Source: an uncultured Clostridia bacterium
GTDB lineage: Bacteria; Bacillota; Clostridia; Oscillospirales; Ruminococcaceae
Direction: 5' to 3'
Assembly: GCA_947625735.1 (NCBI GenBank)
Contig: CANQPL010000008.1
Location: 1 to 64,000 of the forward strand
Length of the DNA: 64,000 nucleotides
The position numbers and the translations under genes were made by a program. Below are positions 26,085 to 34,382 of the stretch, piece by piece (within the stretch, counting starts at the first letter, position 1; the number at the start of each line of letters is the position of its first letter). The notes under the pieces are model-generated. The model made no database searches, was not told the DNA's origin, and saw only the letters and a list, made by a program, of their open reading frames with translations.

Positions 26085-26133
26085 ACAAATAAGACCTATG
26101 GGCAGCAGTGCCGCTCACAGGTCCTTTATTTGT
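26085..26133 (-). repeat. Intergenic hairpin between hydrogenase-like and VWA genes
   Basis: ACAAATAA (26085-26092) pairs with TTATTTGT (26126-26133) and, inside a two-base bulge, GACCT (26093-26097) pairs with AGGTC (26119-26123). There is no T-tail. It fills most of the 72-base spacer and could be an RNA processing or stabilising element that sets different levels for the genes either side. Confidence 0.55.
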
Positions 26134-26141
26134 ATGTATCA

Positions 26142-27836
26142 TCACATAACCTGAGTCATGCGTCCCTCTGTCTGATGAAGTGCAGCATTTATCTCGTCAA
26201 CAAGATGAGTGATCTCACCTATAGACTGGTTGATAAGATTGGAGCTGTCATTGGTAACATTAACATTATTGTCAAGAGCTGCAAATGCGCTGCTGGTCTG
26301 TTCAAGAATGCTTACCATCTTGCTCAGATCATCGGAGTTGAGAGAATCGTGGCTGCTGCAGAAACCGATAACGCTCTGGAGAAGGCTGTTTACGATGCCT
26401 GCCTTTTCGCCTGTCTGTGCTGTGGACTCACCGATAGTGTTCATGTTGTTCATAATGCTCTTAACGTCATTTTTAAGCTTATCCGAAAGAGCAAGACATT
26501 CATTGGTGATCTCGGCAAGACGCTCATGCTGAGTAGCAAGCTCGCTGTGTCTTGCAAGCAGGACTGTCTTTGCATGGACAATACAGTTATCGGGAGTATT
26601 AAGACCTCTGCAAATGGCAATAGCCATTTCACGGCAGGATCTGTAACCGCAGGCATGGCAGTTGAAATTCCTGTCTGCTTCGGTGTGCTTGCCCATAGCC
26701 TCATAAACGGTATCAAGCTGCTTCTCGGTAGGAATGGGAGTGGGCTTTGCGGGCTTGTAGTTTCTCATGAAGTCGGATATTCTCAGCTCTTCATCAAACT
26801 TTTTGAAGAGCTTATCCTCACCTCTCTGGAAAAGACCCGTCTTACGTCTCTTCTTTGCTTCCTTCTCAACCTCTCTCATGGTAGCCATTACGTCAAATAC
26901 CGTCTGACTTGTACCGGAGGCAGGACCGATATTACATCCGAATTCGCAGGAAAGCACATCGAATACCTCGGGATGCTTGAACTCGGGCATATTGGCATAC
27001 ATATCAAGCTCGGGGTAAACCTTGTGAACTCCCTCGGAGGTGGTTATGTTGATATCCGGATCGTGAAGCCACAGGTTATCTCTAAGTCCGCCCGGACGGG
27101 GATAAACCGCACCAACCTGACCCTGAGCCTCCTCAAAGCGATACTCGAAATCATTGGCAGGATTTGCGGCGATCTTGATGTCATTTTTATCAAAATACTC
27201 TGCAAGCTTCTGGAAGGTCACATTATAATCTACCAGACCCGTCTCGGAAAATTCCGTTTTCTTAGCGATACAGGGAGTGAGAACGGCAATAGGATTAGGT
27301 CTTTTCAGATATCTCTTGATATAAGTTACCGCACAGGAAATAGGGCTGTGGATAGGTGAAAGGTTCTGCAAAAGCTTTGGCTGATAGATCTCAATATATT
27401 TTACAATTGCAGCACATGGCTGTGTGATAACATTGCCCACCTTTTTATTTTCGATAGACCTGAGATGCGCCCATGTACAGATATCCGCACCGAGAGATAC
27501 ATCATAGATAAGACATCCCTTTGATCTGAACCAGTCAAGGATACCCTTCCACTGAGTGGGGAATACGGTCTTGATAGCAGGAGTAGCAAGAATAATAAGC
27601 TTATCTCTGGACATACGCTGCATACAAGCCTCAGTATCGTCTATGTAATCTCTTGCGCCGTGGTTGCAGGTACGTACACACTCACCGCAGGTAATACATC
27701 TGTCAGGATCAACAGTAGTAACGAATCTGCCCTCATCTACCATCTTTGTGATATTGGCTTCGGGAGCAGGACAGTTTCTTACACAGGCATTGCAGCCCAC
27801 ACATTTTTCCGGCTTTACAATGATTATCTCATTCAT
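26142..27836 (-). CDS. [FeFe]-hydrogenase-like putative sensory protein
   Basis: A 564-residue protein. Two [4Fe-4S] ferredoxin motifs (Cys12/15/18/22 and Cys47/50/53/57) precede an H-cluster domain. The three H-cluster motifs keep all four ligand cysteines: TQPC (Cys141), TPC with KKTE (Cys189), and SCEFGC (Cys297, Cys301). The proton-transfer cysteine of the usual TSCCP motif is replaced by Pro140. A further [4Fe-4S] motif (Cys393/396/401/418) and a C-terminal helical tail (about 425-564) reminiscent of chemotaxis-receptor helices follow. Such group C/D proteins are thought to sense H2 or redox state rather than turn over H2. Maturases HydE, HydF and HydG are encoded just upstream. Confidence 0.88.
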   Translation of the reverse strand: MNEIIIVKPEKCVGCNACVRNCPAPEANITKMVDEGRFVTTVDPDRCITCGECVRTCNHGARDYIDDTEACMQRMSRDKLIILATPAIKTVFPTQWKGILDWFRSKGCLIYDVSLGADICTWAHLRSIENKKVGNVITQPCAAIVKYIEIYQPKLLQNLSPIHSPISCAVTYIKRYLKRPNPIAVLTPCIAKKTEFSETGLVDYNVTFQKLAEYFDKNDIKIAANPANDFEYRFEEAQGQVGAVYPRPGGLRDNLWLHDPDINITTSEGVHKVYPELDMYANMPEFKHPEVFDVLSCEFGCNIGPASGTSQTVFDVMATMREVEKEAKKRRKTGLFQRGEDKLFKKFDEELRISDFMRNYKPAKPTPIPTEKQLDTVYEAMGKHTEADRNFNCHACGYRSCREMAIAICRGLNTPDNCIVHAKTVLLARHSELATQHERLAEITNECLALSDKLKNDVKSIMNNMNTIGESTAQTGEKAGIVNSLLQSVIGFCSSHDSLNSDDLSKMVSILEQTSSAFAALDNNVNVTNDSSNLINQSIGEITHLVDEINAALHQTEGRMTQVM

Positions 27837-27882
27837 ATGAATAACATCTCCTTAAATGATTTTTACAAATTGATATGCAGCA

Positions 27883-29043
27883 TTACTTTTTGCCTTTAAG
27901 AGCCTGAGCCTGAGCCATCAGAGCGTCAAGATCAACTCCGCCGCTGCTTTTCTTTTTATTGTCACCGCCGCCAAGAGATGCAGCCTGCTTTGCAAGAGCG
28001 TCAAGATCCACTGCACCGCCGCTGTTCTTTTTCTTGTCACCGCCGCCGAGAGATGCAGCCTGTTTTGCAAGAGCATCAAGATCGCTGCTGTCTCCGCCTT
28101 TATTTTTGCCGTTTCCGATAGATTCAGCCATTGCTGCCAGCTTGTCAAGCTCACTGTTTTTCTTTTCGTTATTGGCTTCTGATGCACGGGAAAAATCCGT
28201 AGGTTTGTACTCGGGTATCTTCGGAAGCTCAGGCTCATAATGTTCGGGTATCCTGAATACGGGAACGCCGTCCCTTTTAAGCTCCCTTTCGGCTGACTCG
28301 AGCATTTTTTCGGATTCCTCCATCATTTTGAATCCGGCATTCTCAAAATCCTCAAAAGCTTTTCTGAGTTTTGATACCTCAGCGCTTATCTTATCCATAT
28401 CTTCAAGGAGAGAAGCCTTCATATTACCGGAGGCAGATTTCATCTGTTCGGAATTGTTTACGGCATCTGCTTTTATCTTTGCAGCCTCGCTCTCGGCTTC
28501 ATATATTATCTGAGCTGCCTTGTTGTCGGCATCGGTGATAATGTTTTCCGCAAGCTTCTTTGAATCCGCTTCAAGATCGGCAGCCTCCTTTTTAGCACCG
28601 TCAAGAAGCATAGTCCTTGACTTCTGCGCTTCCATGAACACAACGCCCAGAGCCGCAGCGTCTCCGCCCGATTTAAGTGCGGCAAGCTCTGTGTTTGCAT
28701 CGTCAAGTCTGCTTTTCAGATCGGAAATCTCTTTTTTCATTTCCTCAAGCTCTTTATCCTTGGCTTTTACGTTTTCCTCGGCAGTTTTGAGCTTTTCACT
28801 CATGGTGTCATTTTTTACCTGCACCTCGGTGAGCTTTGCTCTTTCAACGGAAAGCACATATTCATGTGTCTTTTCCTCTTCCGTGCCCTTCTTGAATTTT
28901 TCAAGCGAGAGCTTTGTTTCTCTCAGCTCATTTTTCAGATCGTTGATCTGAGAAAACAGACCCTCCATACGCTTGTCAACATCAACTCTGTCATATCCTC
29001 CGAAAGTCTCTGTTTTGATGAATCTGGTTTCAGCCATTGACAT
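27883..29043 (-). CDS. DivIVA-like coiled-coil protein with C-terminal repeats
   Basis: A 386-residue, highly charged protein. The N-terminus (GGYDRVDVDKRMEGLFSQI, residues 15-33) resembles the DivIVA/GpsB lipid-binding start, and a long coiled coil runs from about 30 to 255. The C-terminus has three copies of a 25-residue repeat with core LDALAKQAASLGGGD. There is no membrane segment. It is the first gene after the promoter at 29196-29224, with AGGAGG four bases before ATG (an ATG six bases later is possible). It may organise the following proteins at the membrane or pole; that is inference. Confidence 0.8.
   Translation of the reverse strand: MSMAETRFIKTETFGGYDRVDVDKRMEGLFSQINDLKNELRETKLSLEKFKKGTEEEKTHEYVLSVERAKLTEVQVKNDTMSEKLKTAEENVKAKDKELEEMKKEISDLKSRLDDANTELAALKSGGDAAALGVVFMEAQKSRTMLLDGAKKEAADLEADSKKLAENIITDADNKAAQIIYEAESEAAKIKADAVNNSEQMKSASGNMKASLLEDMDKISAEVSKLRKAFEDFENAGFKMMEESEKMLESAERELKRDGVPVFRIPEHYEPELPKIPEYKPTDFSRASEANNEKKNSELDKLAAMAESIGNGKNKGGDSSDLDALAKQAASLGGGDKKKNSGGAVDLDALAKQAASLGGGDNKKKSSGGVDLDALMAQAQALKGKK
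27961..28110 (-). repeat. 75-bp tandem repeat inside the coiled-coil gene
   Basis: Two near-identical 75-bp units begin at 27961 and 28036, with partial copies on both sides. They encode the 25-residue C-terminal repeat. Because the period is a multiple of three, copy-number change by slippage would keep the frame. Confidence 0.75.
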
Positions 29044-29195
29044 TATTCCTCCTAAATCATTTTTTTAAGCTGCCGTGCCATGGGTCAATGCAGATGCCTG
29101 CCCCTTTTGGTCAATCGTTTATGTCGTTTTAAACCTTACCTTTTTAGTATATAAAAGATTAAAAATTTAGCCCCACCTTTGTTAAATCTTTATAC

Positions 29196-29224
29196 ATTAT
29201 ACACCTTTTTATATTCAATGTCAA
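29196..29224 (-). promoter_or_regulatory. Sigma-A promoter of the hydrogenase-like/MoxR operon
   Basis: TTGACA (29219-29224), 17 bases, TATAAT (29196-29201) on the minus strand. The start of transcription would be near 29189, giving an unusually long leader of about 145 bases before the DivIVA-like gene. I recognise no riboswitch in that leader. Confidence 0.87.
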
Positions 29225-29322
29225 GTGATTTTTGTACAAAAATTAAATTTTCACAAAAAAATCTGCAAAAACTATGAAATTACGACTTATTTAAGCAAAA
29301 AAATTTAATTTATTAAAAAAAA

Positions 29323-29354
29323 TGCCGTCGGACCTGTCTGAACGTCCGACGGCA
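29323..29354 (-). terminator. Terminator of the hydFEG operon
   Basis: TGCCGTCGGAC and GTCCGACGGCA form a perfect 11-bp stem, and the minus-strand tail begins TTTTTTTAATAAATT. It lies 11 bases after the hydG stop, a textbook intrinsic terminator. Confidence 0.92.
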
Positions 29355-29365
29355 CAATATAAAAA

Positions 29366-30781
29366 TCAGAATCTGAAATCTCTGCTGCCCTTCTTTATCT
29401 CCTCAAGGCGGGAGAGTGTGATGCTGCGCACCTTATCATTGGGGATCTTCGGTATCTCTGCGGCAATGAGCTTTTCGCCGACTTCCTTTGTCTCGGGAGC
29501 GGCATAATCCTCCAGATATTCCTGAAGCGTCATCAGTGCGTTGGGGTGACAGCAGTTAAGGATCTGCTTATTCTTGCAAAGCTGCATGAAGCGGTCACCT
29601 GTCCTCCCCTCACGGTAGCAGGCTGTACAGAATGAGGGAATAAAGTCTGACTGCATAAGCCAGCGCACCACCTCATCAAGAGTCCTCTGATCTGATACGT
29701 CAAACTGCTCTGTATCATGAGGACGCTCCTCCTCGGTATAGCCGCCAACAGATGTCCTTGAACCGCCGCTTATCTGGGATATACCAAGCCTTAGAGCCTT
29801 AGCTCTGACCTCCTCGCTTTCTCTTGTGGAGATTATCATTCCCGTATAAGGAACTGCCACACGAATGCAGGCAATTATCTTTTCAAAAATTTCATCTGAA
29901 ATGGAATTGTCAAATGCACTCGGATCAATATCATCGGCGTGTTTGATCCTCGGAACACTTATTGTATGCGGTCCTACTCCGTGAACAGCCTCAAGATGCT
30001 CGGCGTGCATAAGGATACCTGCAAACTCATAGCGGTACAGCTCCAGTCCGAAAAGAACGCCCAGTCCCACATCGTCTATGCCGCCCTCCATAGCTCTGTC
30101 CATCGCTTCGGTATGGTATGCATAATTATGCTTAGGACCTGTGGGGTGAAGCTTTTCATAGCTTTCCTTATGGTATGTCTCCTGAAATAAAATGTATGTA
30201 CCGATGCCCGCCTCTTTGAGCTTGCGGTAATTTTCCACTGTTGTAGCGGCAATGTTCACATTCACACGGCGGATATCTCCGTTTTTGTGGTGGATACTGT
30301 AAATTGTCTTTATGCACTCCAGAATATACTCTATGGGATTATTGACGGGATCCTCTCCGGATTCGATAGCAAGCCGCTTGTGTCCCATATCCTGTAAGGC
30401 AATGACCTCTGCTTTTATCTCCTCCTGTGTTAGCTTTTTACGGGGTATACGCTTGTTCTTCATATGATACGGACAGTAAACACAGCCGTTGACACAGTAA
30501 TTTGACAGATACAAGGGCGCAAACATTACAATGCGGTTGCCGTAAAATTCGAGCTTTATCTGCTCTGCCAGCCGACAGACCTTTTCGTTGAGATCCTCCT
30601 CCTCACAGGCAAGCAGCACACTTGCCTCACGGTGGCTCAGTCCCTTGCATTCCTTTGCCTTTTCGATGATAGATTCGATCAGAGGACGGTCATTCTTATG
30701 CTCATCGGCATATCTTAGAGTTTCCGTTATTTCCTCGTGGTCGATAAATTCCTCGGCTTTCATAGACTTTACATCATACAT
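29366..30781 (-). CDS. hydG: [FeFe]-hydrogenase maturase HydG
   Basis: A 471-residue radical SAM tyrosine lyase that makes the CO and CN ligands of the H-cluster. The radical SAM cluster motif is CVNGCVYC (Cys96/100/103). The C-terminal auxiliary cluster region is seen as FCTACYREGRTG, then LCKNKQILNCC (about residues 380-410), which separates HydG from the thiazole synthase ThiH. AGGAGG lies eight bases before ATG. It is the last gene of hydF-hydE-hydG and is followed by a strong terminator. Confidence 0.95.
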   Translation of the reverse strand: MYDVKSMKAEEFIDHEEITETLRYADEHKNDRPLIESIIEKAKECKGLSHREASVLLACEEEDLNEKVCRLAEQIKLEFYGNRIVMFAPLYLSNYCVNGCVYCPYHMKNKRIPRKKLTQEEIKAEVIALQDMGHKRLAIESGEDPVNNPIEYILECIKTIYSIHHKNGDIRRVNVNIAATTVENYRKLKEAGIGTYILFQETYHKESYEKLHPTGPKHNYAYHTEAMDRAMEGGIDDVGLGVLFGLELYRYEFAGILMHAEHLEAVHGVGPHTISVPRIKHADDIDPSAFDNSISDEIFEKIIACIRVAVPYTGMIISTRESEEVRAKALRLGISQISGGSRTSVGGYTEEERPHDTEQFDVSDQRTLDEVVRWLMQSDFIPSFCTACYREGRTGDRFMQLCKNKQILNCCHPNALMTLQEYLEDYAAPETKEVGEKLIAAEIPKIPNDKVRSITLSRLEEIKKGSRDFRF

Positions 30782-30814
30782 AATAAATTCCTCCTGAAAT
30801 TATACTTACTCAAT

Positions 30815-31864
30815 TTAATCAAAGTAGTCTCCCCTTGTGACCTCTATGTCATATCCTACAGATCTTGCCCGTGCCTGCAAGCAGAATCGGCAGTCATCAG
30901 ATGAATCCTCGGTGCAGATCTTGTTGTCATAAAGCATATATTTTTTTCTCACCGCAACGGGTGAAATATTTGGCATGATAACATTTGCTCCCGCAAGTAT
31001 CCCCTGTTCCCTGCCTCGGGGATCAATAGTACCCAGTGCTGTGGTTGCGGGCAGCAGGACATTCGGCAGCATTATCCTGCAAAGACTCAGCAGGAAAAGG
31101 GTGAGATGATAGGAACCTTTTGGTTTATCTCCGAAAGGTGTATCCTTCTGCGGAAGAAACGGACCTATGCCTATCATATGGGGCTTAAAGCTGCCGAGAA
31201 ATTCCAAATCCTTTGCAAGACATTCCGCAGTCTGATAGGGAGAACCCACCATAAGACCCGCTCCTGTCTGAAATCCCAGCTCTTTTAAGGTTTTAAGGCA
31301 GTTCATGCGGTGTTCAAAGGACATCTCCGGAGGGTGGAGCTTGCTGTAATGTTCCTTGTCTGCTGTTTCATGACGAAGAAGATATCTGTCTGCCCCCGCC
31401 TGCTTCATGATAAGATATTCCTCTCGCTCTTTTTCACCGAGAGAAAGTGTAACGGCGCAGTCGGGGTGACGTGCTTTTATCCGTCTTACGATTTCCGCTA
31501 TCCGTTCGGCAGTATATGCAGGATCTTCACCGCTTTGCAGCACAAATGTACGATATCCCAGATCATATCCCTCATCGCAGCATTCGCAGATCTCATCATC
31601 GGTCAGACGATAACGCTGAGCATTGCGGTTAGAACGTCTGATCCCGCAGTAAATACAGTCGTTTTTACAATAATTGGAAAATTCCACTATCCCCCGCACA
31701 TATATTTTTTTGCCGTATTTTTTAATGCTCAGTTCCCGTGCGATCTTGGCTGCATATTCTCTCTCCTCATCGGTAAACTCCGTAAAAAGACAGACCCACT
31801 CACCGGGTGTCAGCCGTTTTTCATCATTCAGCTTATCTATCAAAGCTGTCAGCTTATCATTCAA
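30815..31864 (-). CDS. hydE: [FeFe]-hydrogenase maturase HydE
   Basis: A 349-residue radical SAM enzyme of H-cluster assembly. The motif CKNDCIYC (Cys66/70/73) is present, followed by the SAM-contact segment FVLQSGEDP and a BioB-like barrel. CRFCLQAR near the C-terminus belongs to the optional second cluster region. The start codon is TTG, six bases after the hydF stop, with GAGGA ten bases upstream; no ATG is available before the catalytic motif. Confidence 0.94.
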   Translation of the reverse strand: MNDKLTALIDKLNDEKRLTPGEWVCLFTEFTDEEREYAAKIARELSIKKYGKKIYVRGIVEFSNYCKNDCIYCGIRRSNRNAQRYRLTDDEICECCDEGYDLGYRTFVLQSGEDPAYTAERIAEIVRRIKARHPDCAVTLSLGEKEREEYLIMKQAGADRYLLRHETADKEHYSKLHPPEMSFEHRMNCLKTLKELGFQTGAGLMVGSPYQTAECLAKDLEFLGSFKPHMIGIGPFLPQKDTPFGDKPKGSYHLTLFLLSLCRIMLPNVLLPATTALGTIDPRGREQGILAGANVIMPNISPVAVRKKYMLYDNKICTEDSSDDCRFCLQARARSVGYDIEVTRGDYFD

Positions 31865-31870
31865 TCCGCA

Positions 31871-33067
31871 TCAATCCTCGATAAGTTTTAATATATCGGG
31901 AAATACCTCAAGACTGCGCCTGAGTATCCCGTTCATATATGCAAGCGCAACACCGTAATTTGTGAAAGGAACGCCGTTATCCGCAGCTGTTTTCATACGG
32001 TAAGCCACATCTCTTTCGGTTATCATACAGGCGCCGCAGTGGATAACAAGCGAAATGCCGCTCAGATCCTCGGGAAATTCCTTGCCGGAGGAAAGTCGTA
32101 TGTTAAGCTCCTTGCCGGTAGTTTTTTTCAGAAGTGCGGGGAGTTTAACGCTGCCTATGTCCCCGCATTGTCTGTGATGAGTACAGCCCTCGGAAATAAG
32201 AACGGTATCTCCGTCATTCAGCTTTTTAATTGCAGCAGCACCCTTTACAGCAGTTTCAAGAAATCCCTTGTAACGAGCCATAAGTATAGAAAAGGAGGTG
32301 AGCTTTATATTCTCCGGTGTATCTCGACTTACCTGAGCAAATGCCTGACTGTCCGTGATAACTACAGCAGGTGTGGAAACAAGTCTGTCGAGAGTATCTC
32401 TCAGCTCAGTTTCCCTTACCACAGCAGCCGCAGCACCCGCTTCAAGTATATCTCTTATGACCATCTGCTGGGGAAGAATGAGCCTGCCCTTTGGCGCTGC
32501 CTTATCAATGGGGATAACAAGCACTGCAAGCTCACCGGGACGGATAATATCTCCTACTATTTTCAGCGTCTGATCCTTAGCCTCTGTGAGCTTTGCTATC
32601 TCCTCCCTCAGCTCATGGATATTGGTCTTATTTTTTGCACTGACGAGAAATCTTCCCTCGGGAGGAGTGTCCGTAAGATCACACTTATTTCCGACAATGA
32701 TGTACGGGATATTTTTTTCCTTGAACAGTTTAATAAGCTGATTTTCACATTCCCCCAGCTCTCGGGTACTGTCGGTCACCAGCACAGCGCAGTCCACACG
32801 GTTGAGGACCTGAGAGGTTTTTCTCACTCTGAGTTCCCCCAGCTCTCCCTCATCGTCAAAGCCCGGAGTATCAATGATGACAACAGGTCCCAATGGAAGA
32901 AGCTCCATTGCCTTTGTTACAGGATCGGTAGTGGTACCGGGCTTGTCGGATACGACTGCCAGTTCCTGATTTGTCACGGCATTTACAAGGCTGGATTTTC
33001 CCGCATTTCTTCTGCCGAAAAATCCGATATGCACTCTTTCCGAGGACGGTGTTTCATTAAGTCCCAT
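31871..33067 (-). CDS. hydF: [FeFe]-hydrogenase maturation GTPase HydF
   Basis: A 398-residue scaffold and GTPase that carries the di-iron subcluster to the hydrogenase. The P-loop is GRRNAGKSS (residues 18-26), followed by DTPGFDD and NKCD. The C-terminal [4Fe-4S] site is intact: CTH near residue 293 and HCGAC near 341-345. GGAG lies eight bases before ATG. It leads the operon. I could not find a convincing sigma-A promoter directly upstream. Confidence 0.95.
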   Translation of the reverse strand: MGLNETPSSERVHIGFFGRRNAGKSSLVNAVTNQELAVVSDKPGTTTDPVTKAMELLPLGPVVIIDTPGFDDEGELGELRVRKTSQVLNRVDCAVLVTDSTRELGECENQLIKLFKEKNIPYIIVGNKCDLTDTPPEGRFLVSAKNKTNIHELREEIAKLTEAKDQTLKIVGDIIRPGELAVLVIPIDKAAPKGRLILPQQMVIRDILEAGAAAAVVRETELRDTLDRLVSTPAVVITDSQAFAQVSRDTPENIKLTSFSILMARYKGFLETAVKGAAAIKKLNDGDTVLISEGCTHHRQCGDIGSVKLPALLKKTTGKELNIRLSSGKEFPEDLSGISLVIHCGACMITERDVAYRMKTAADNGVPFTNYGVALAYMNGILRRSLEVFPDILKLIED

Positions 33068-33205
33068 ACGATCATCTCCATTTTAAAAATAAAAAGCAGC
33101 CCGATCCTAAAAAAAGAACCTGACTGCCGTTTAGATGTAAACTGCTGATAAACTTTCGCCTTAAACTGCTTTTCGGCGTCAGGAAATCGTTATTAAATTG
33201 TAAAA

Positions 33206-33382
33206 TCAATATGTCTCCACGACTTTATATCCTATATAATTGTTAACACAAGATCCTGACATAAATGCATCGAGGTGAGCATCAAGGTTATACCATTTTC
33301 CGTTTAACTCTATCTGACACCAAAAATGCTGCTGTCCCGAATCACGCAGGACACGAATGACCCTGATATCAAAGCCTGTGTA
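33206..33382 (-). pseudogene. Remnant of a transglutaminase-like domain
   Basis: A 58-codon open stretch ends at 33206 and has a stop codon immediately upstream (33383-33385) and no start codon. It encodes QQHFWCQIELNGKWYNLDAH, which matches the His and Asp parts of the transglutaminase-like catalytic core (HFW then NLDAH); the Cys-containing N-terminal part is missing. It is followed by the secreted repeat protein gene upstream on the same strand, so the two may once have been one locus of surface proteins. Truncated, no evidence of expression. Confidence 0.7.
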
Positions 33383-33385
33383 TTA

Positions 33386-33563
33386 CAATATATAACACTT
33401 CTATACACTGCTATACTATAACATTAACCGCAAAGGTAAAAAATTTCCGATGTTCATAATAATTTTAAATTTTATCACGGTTGGTAAATTTACGGAAATT
33501 CTTTTGCAGAACCCATCACATTATTACATATAAGGGCGTATTAACATACTTTAGCTTGATGAT
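33386..33563. other. AT-rich gap after the secreted protein gene
   Basis: No ORF, terminator or promoter was found here. Together with the remnant at 33206-33382 and the 33068-33205 gap it makes up the spacer between hydF and the secreted protein gene. Base composition is lower in GC than the hyd genes. Confidence 0.4.
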
Positions 33564-34265
33564 CTAACTTATTGTGAAATAAGCATAATATATTTTATCC
33601 TCCAACTTATTGTCAGTTCGTTTGCTTATCTCCTTACAGATACGATATCTGCCTTCAGGAAGAACTCCGTATAAATTCTCCCACTGATATACATTCTCAT
33701 TTTTCCCAACATTAAAGACGTATGCAATATCTGCCCACAAAATATCATCTCTTTTAAGCGGCAGTGGCTGCCACTTATTTTCTGAATATTCTTCGATGGT
33801 GAAAGGAACGCCATATATAAACTCATCATTATAGCTGTCCTCGCTTATCGTTGTAATGACTGTTAATCCTGTTTTTGAAATATTTGCAGTTTCGACTTTA
33901 ATATTCCATTCGTCTTGAATTAGCTTTCCGCTTTGATCAAATTCATACTCTGTTCCTGCTATTGTTACCTTACCTATTGCAGCATAACCGTCATTTGTAA
34001 GATAATATTGTTTTACACCATTCTGAGCTAACCAACAGTTACTTAGCTTTTTACCATTTTTATAATAAAATCGCTTGTTTGACTTTACTTTTATCGTCCA
34101 CCCTGTATACAATTTCAAATTACCGTTTTCCTGTTCAATATATTTTAAACCATTCTTTTCAGTCAAAGTTGCCGCTGAGATATTAACAGGAAAGAGAATA
34201 AGCACTAATAACAATGCCAAAAAGGCAGAAAGCAGCTTACCGGCAGTATCATTGTAAATTTTCAT
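33564..34265 (-). CDS. Secreted protein with cell-wall-binding-like repeats and Ig-like domain
   Basis: A 233-residue exported protein. A signal peptide occupies about residues 1-32 (basic start, hydrophobic LLSAFLALLLVLILF, then ISAA). Choline/glucan-binding-like repeats follow (KLYTGWTIKVKSNKRFYY, then a second YYLTNDGYAAIGKV). The C-terminal 110 residues resemble the Big_14 Ig-like domain, with FTIEEY and LPEGRYRICKEI. The start at 34265 lies six bases after GGGAGG. GC is lower than in neighbours, which suggests recent acquisition. Confidence 0.78.
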   Translation of the reverse strand: MKIYNDTAGKLLSAFLALLLVLILFPVNISAATLTEKNGLKYIEQENGNLKLYTGWTIKVKSNKRFYYKNGKKLSNCWLAQNGVKQYYLTNDGYAAIGKVTIAGTEYEFDQSGKLIQDEWNIKVETANISKTGLTVITTISEDSYNDEFIYGVPFTIEEYSENKWQPLPLKRDDILWADIAYVFNVGKNENVYQWENLYGVLPEGRYRICKEISKRTDNKLEDKIYYAYFTIS

Positions 34266-34334
34266 AATATACCTCCCAAAATTATTCAGAGGTCTTAGGA
34301 GTAAAATAAGTTTTGAAGCGAACAAACAGGGATT

Positions 34335-34362
34335 GCATCAAGAAAAAATCTTTTCTTGATGC
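34335..34362 (-). terminator. Candidate terminator after the TM1266 gene
   Basis: GCATCAAGAAAA and TTTTCTTGATGC form a perfect 12-bp stem with a four-base loop, 20 bases after the TM1266-like stop. The minus-strand tail (AATCCCTGTTTGTT) has few Ts, so termination strength is uncertain. Confidence 0.5.
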
Positions 34363-34382
34363 CGTGACTGCGGATATGCGGA

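Noticed and set aside
26061..27359. A 432-codon plus-strand open frame over the hydrogenase-like gene
   Set aside because: It is a shadow of the well-supported minus-strand gene, has no ribosome site and resembles no protein family.
32039..33148. A 369-codon plus-strand open frame over hydF
   Set aside because: Antisense to hydF, whose GTPase and cluster motifs are intact.
33068..33205. A T-box or other riboswitch before hydF
   Set aside because: No specifier hairpin or T-box consensus could be found.
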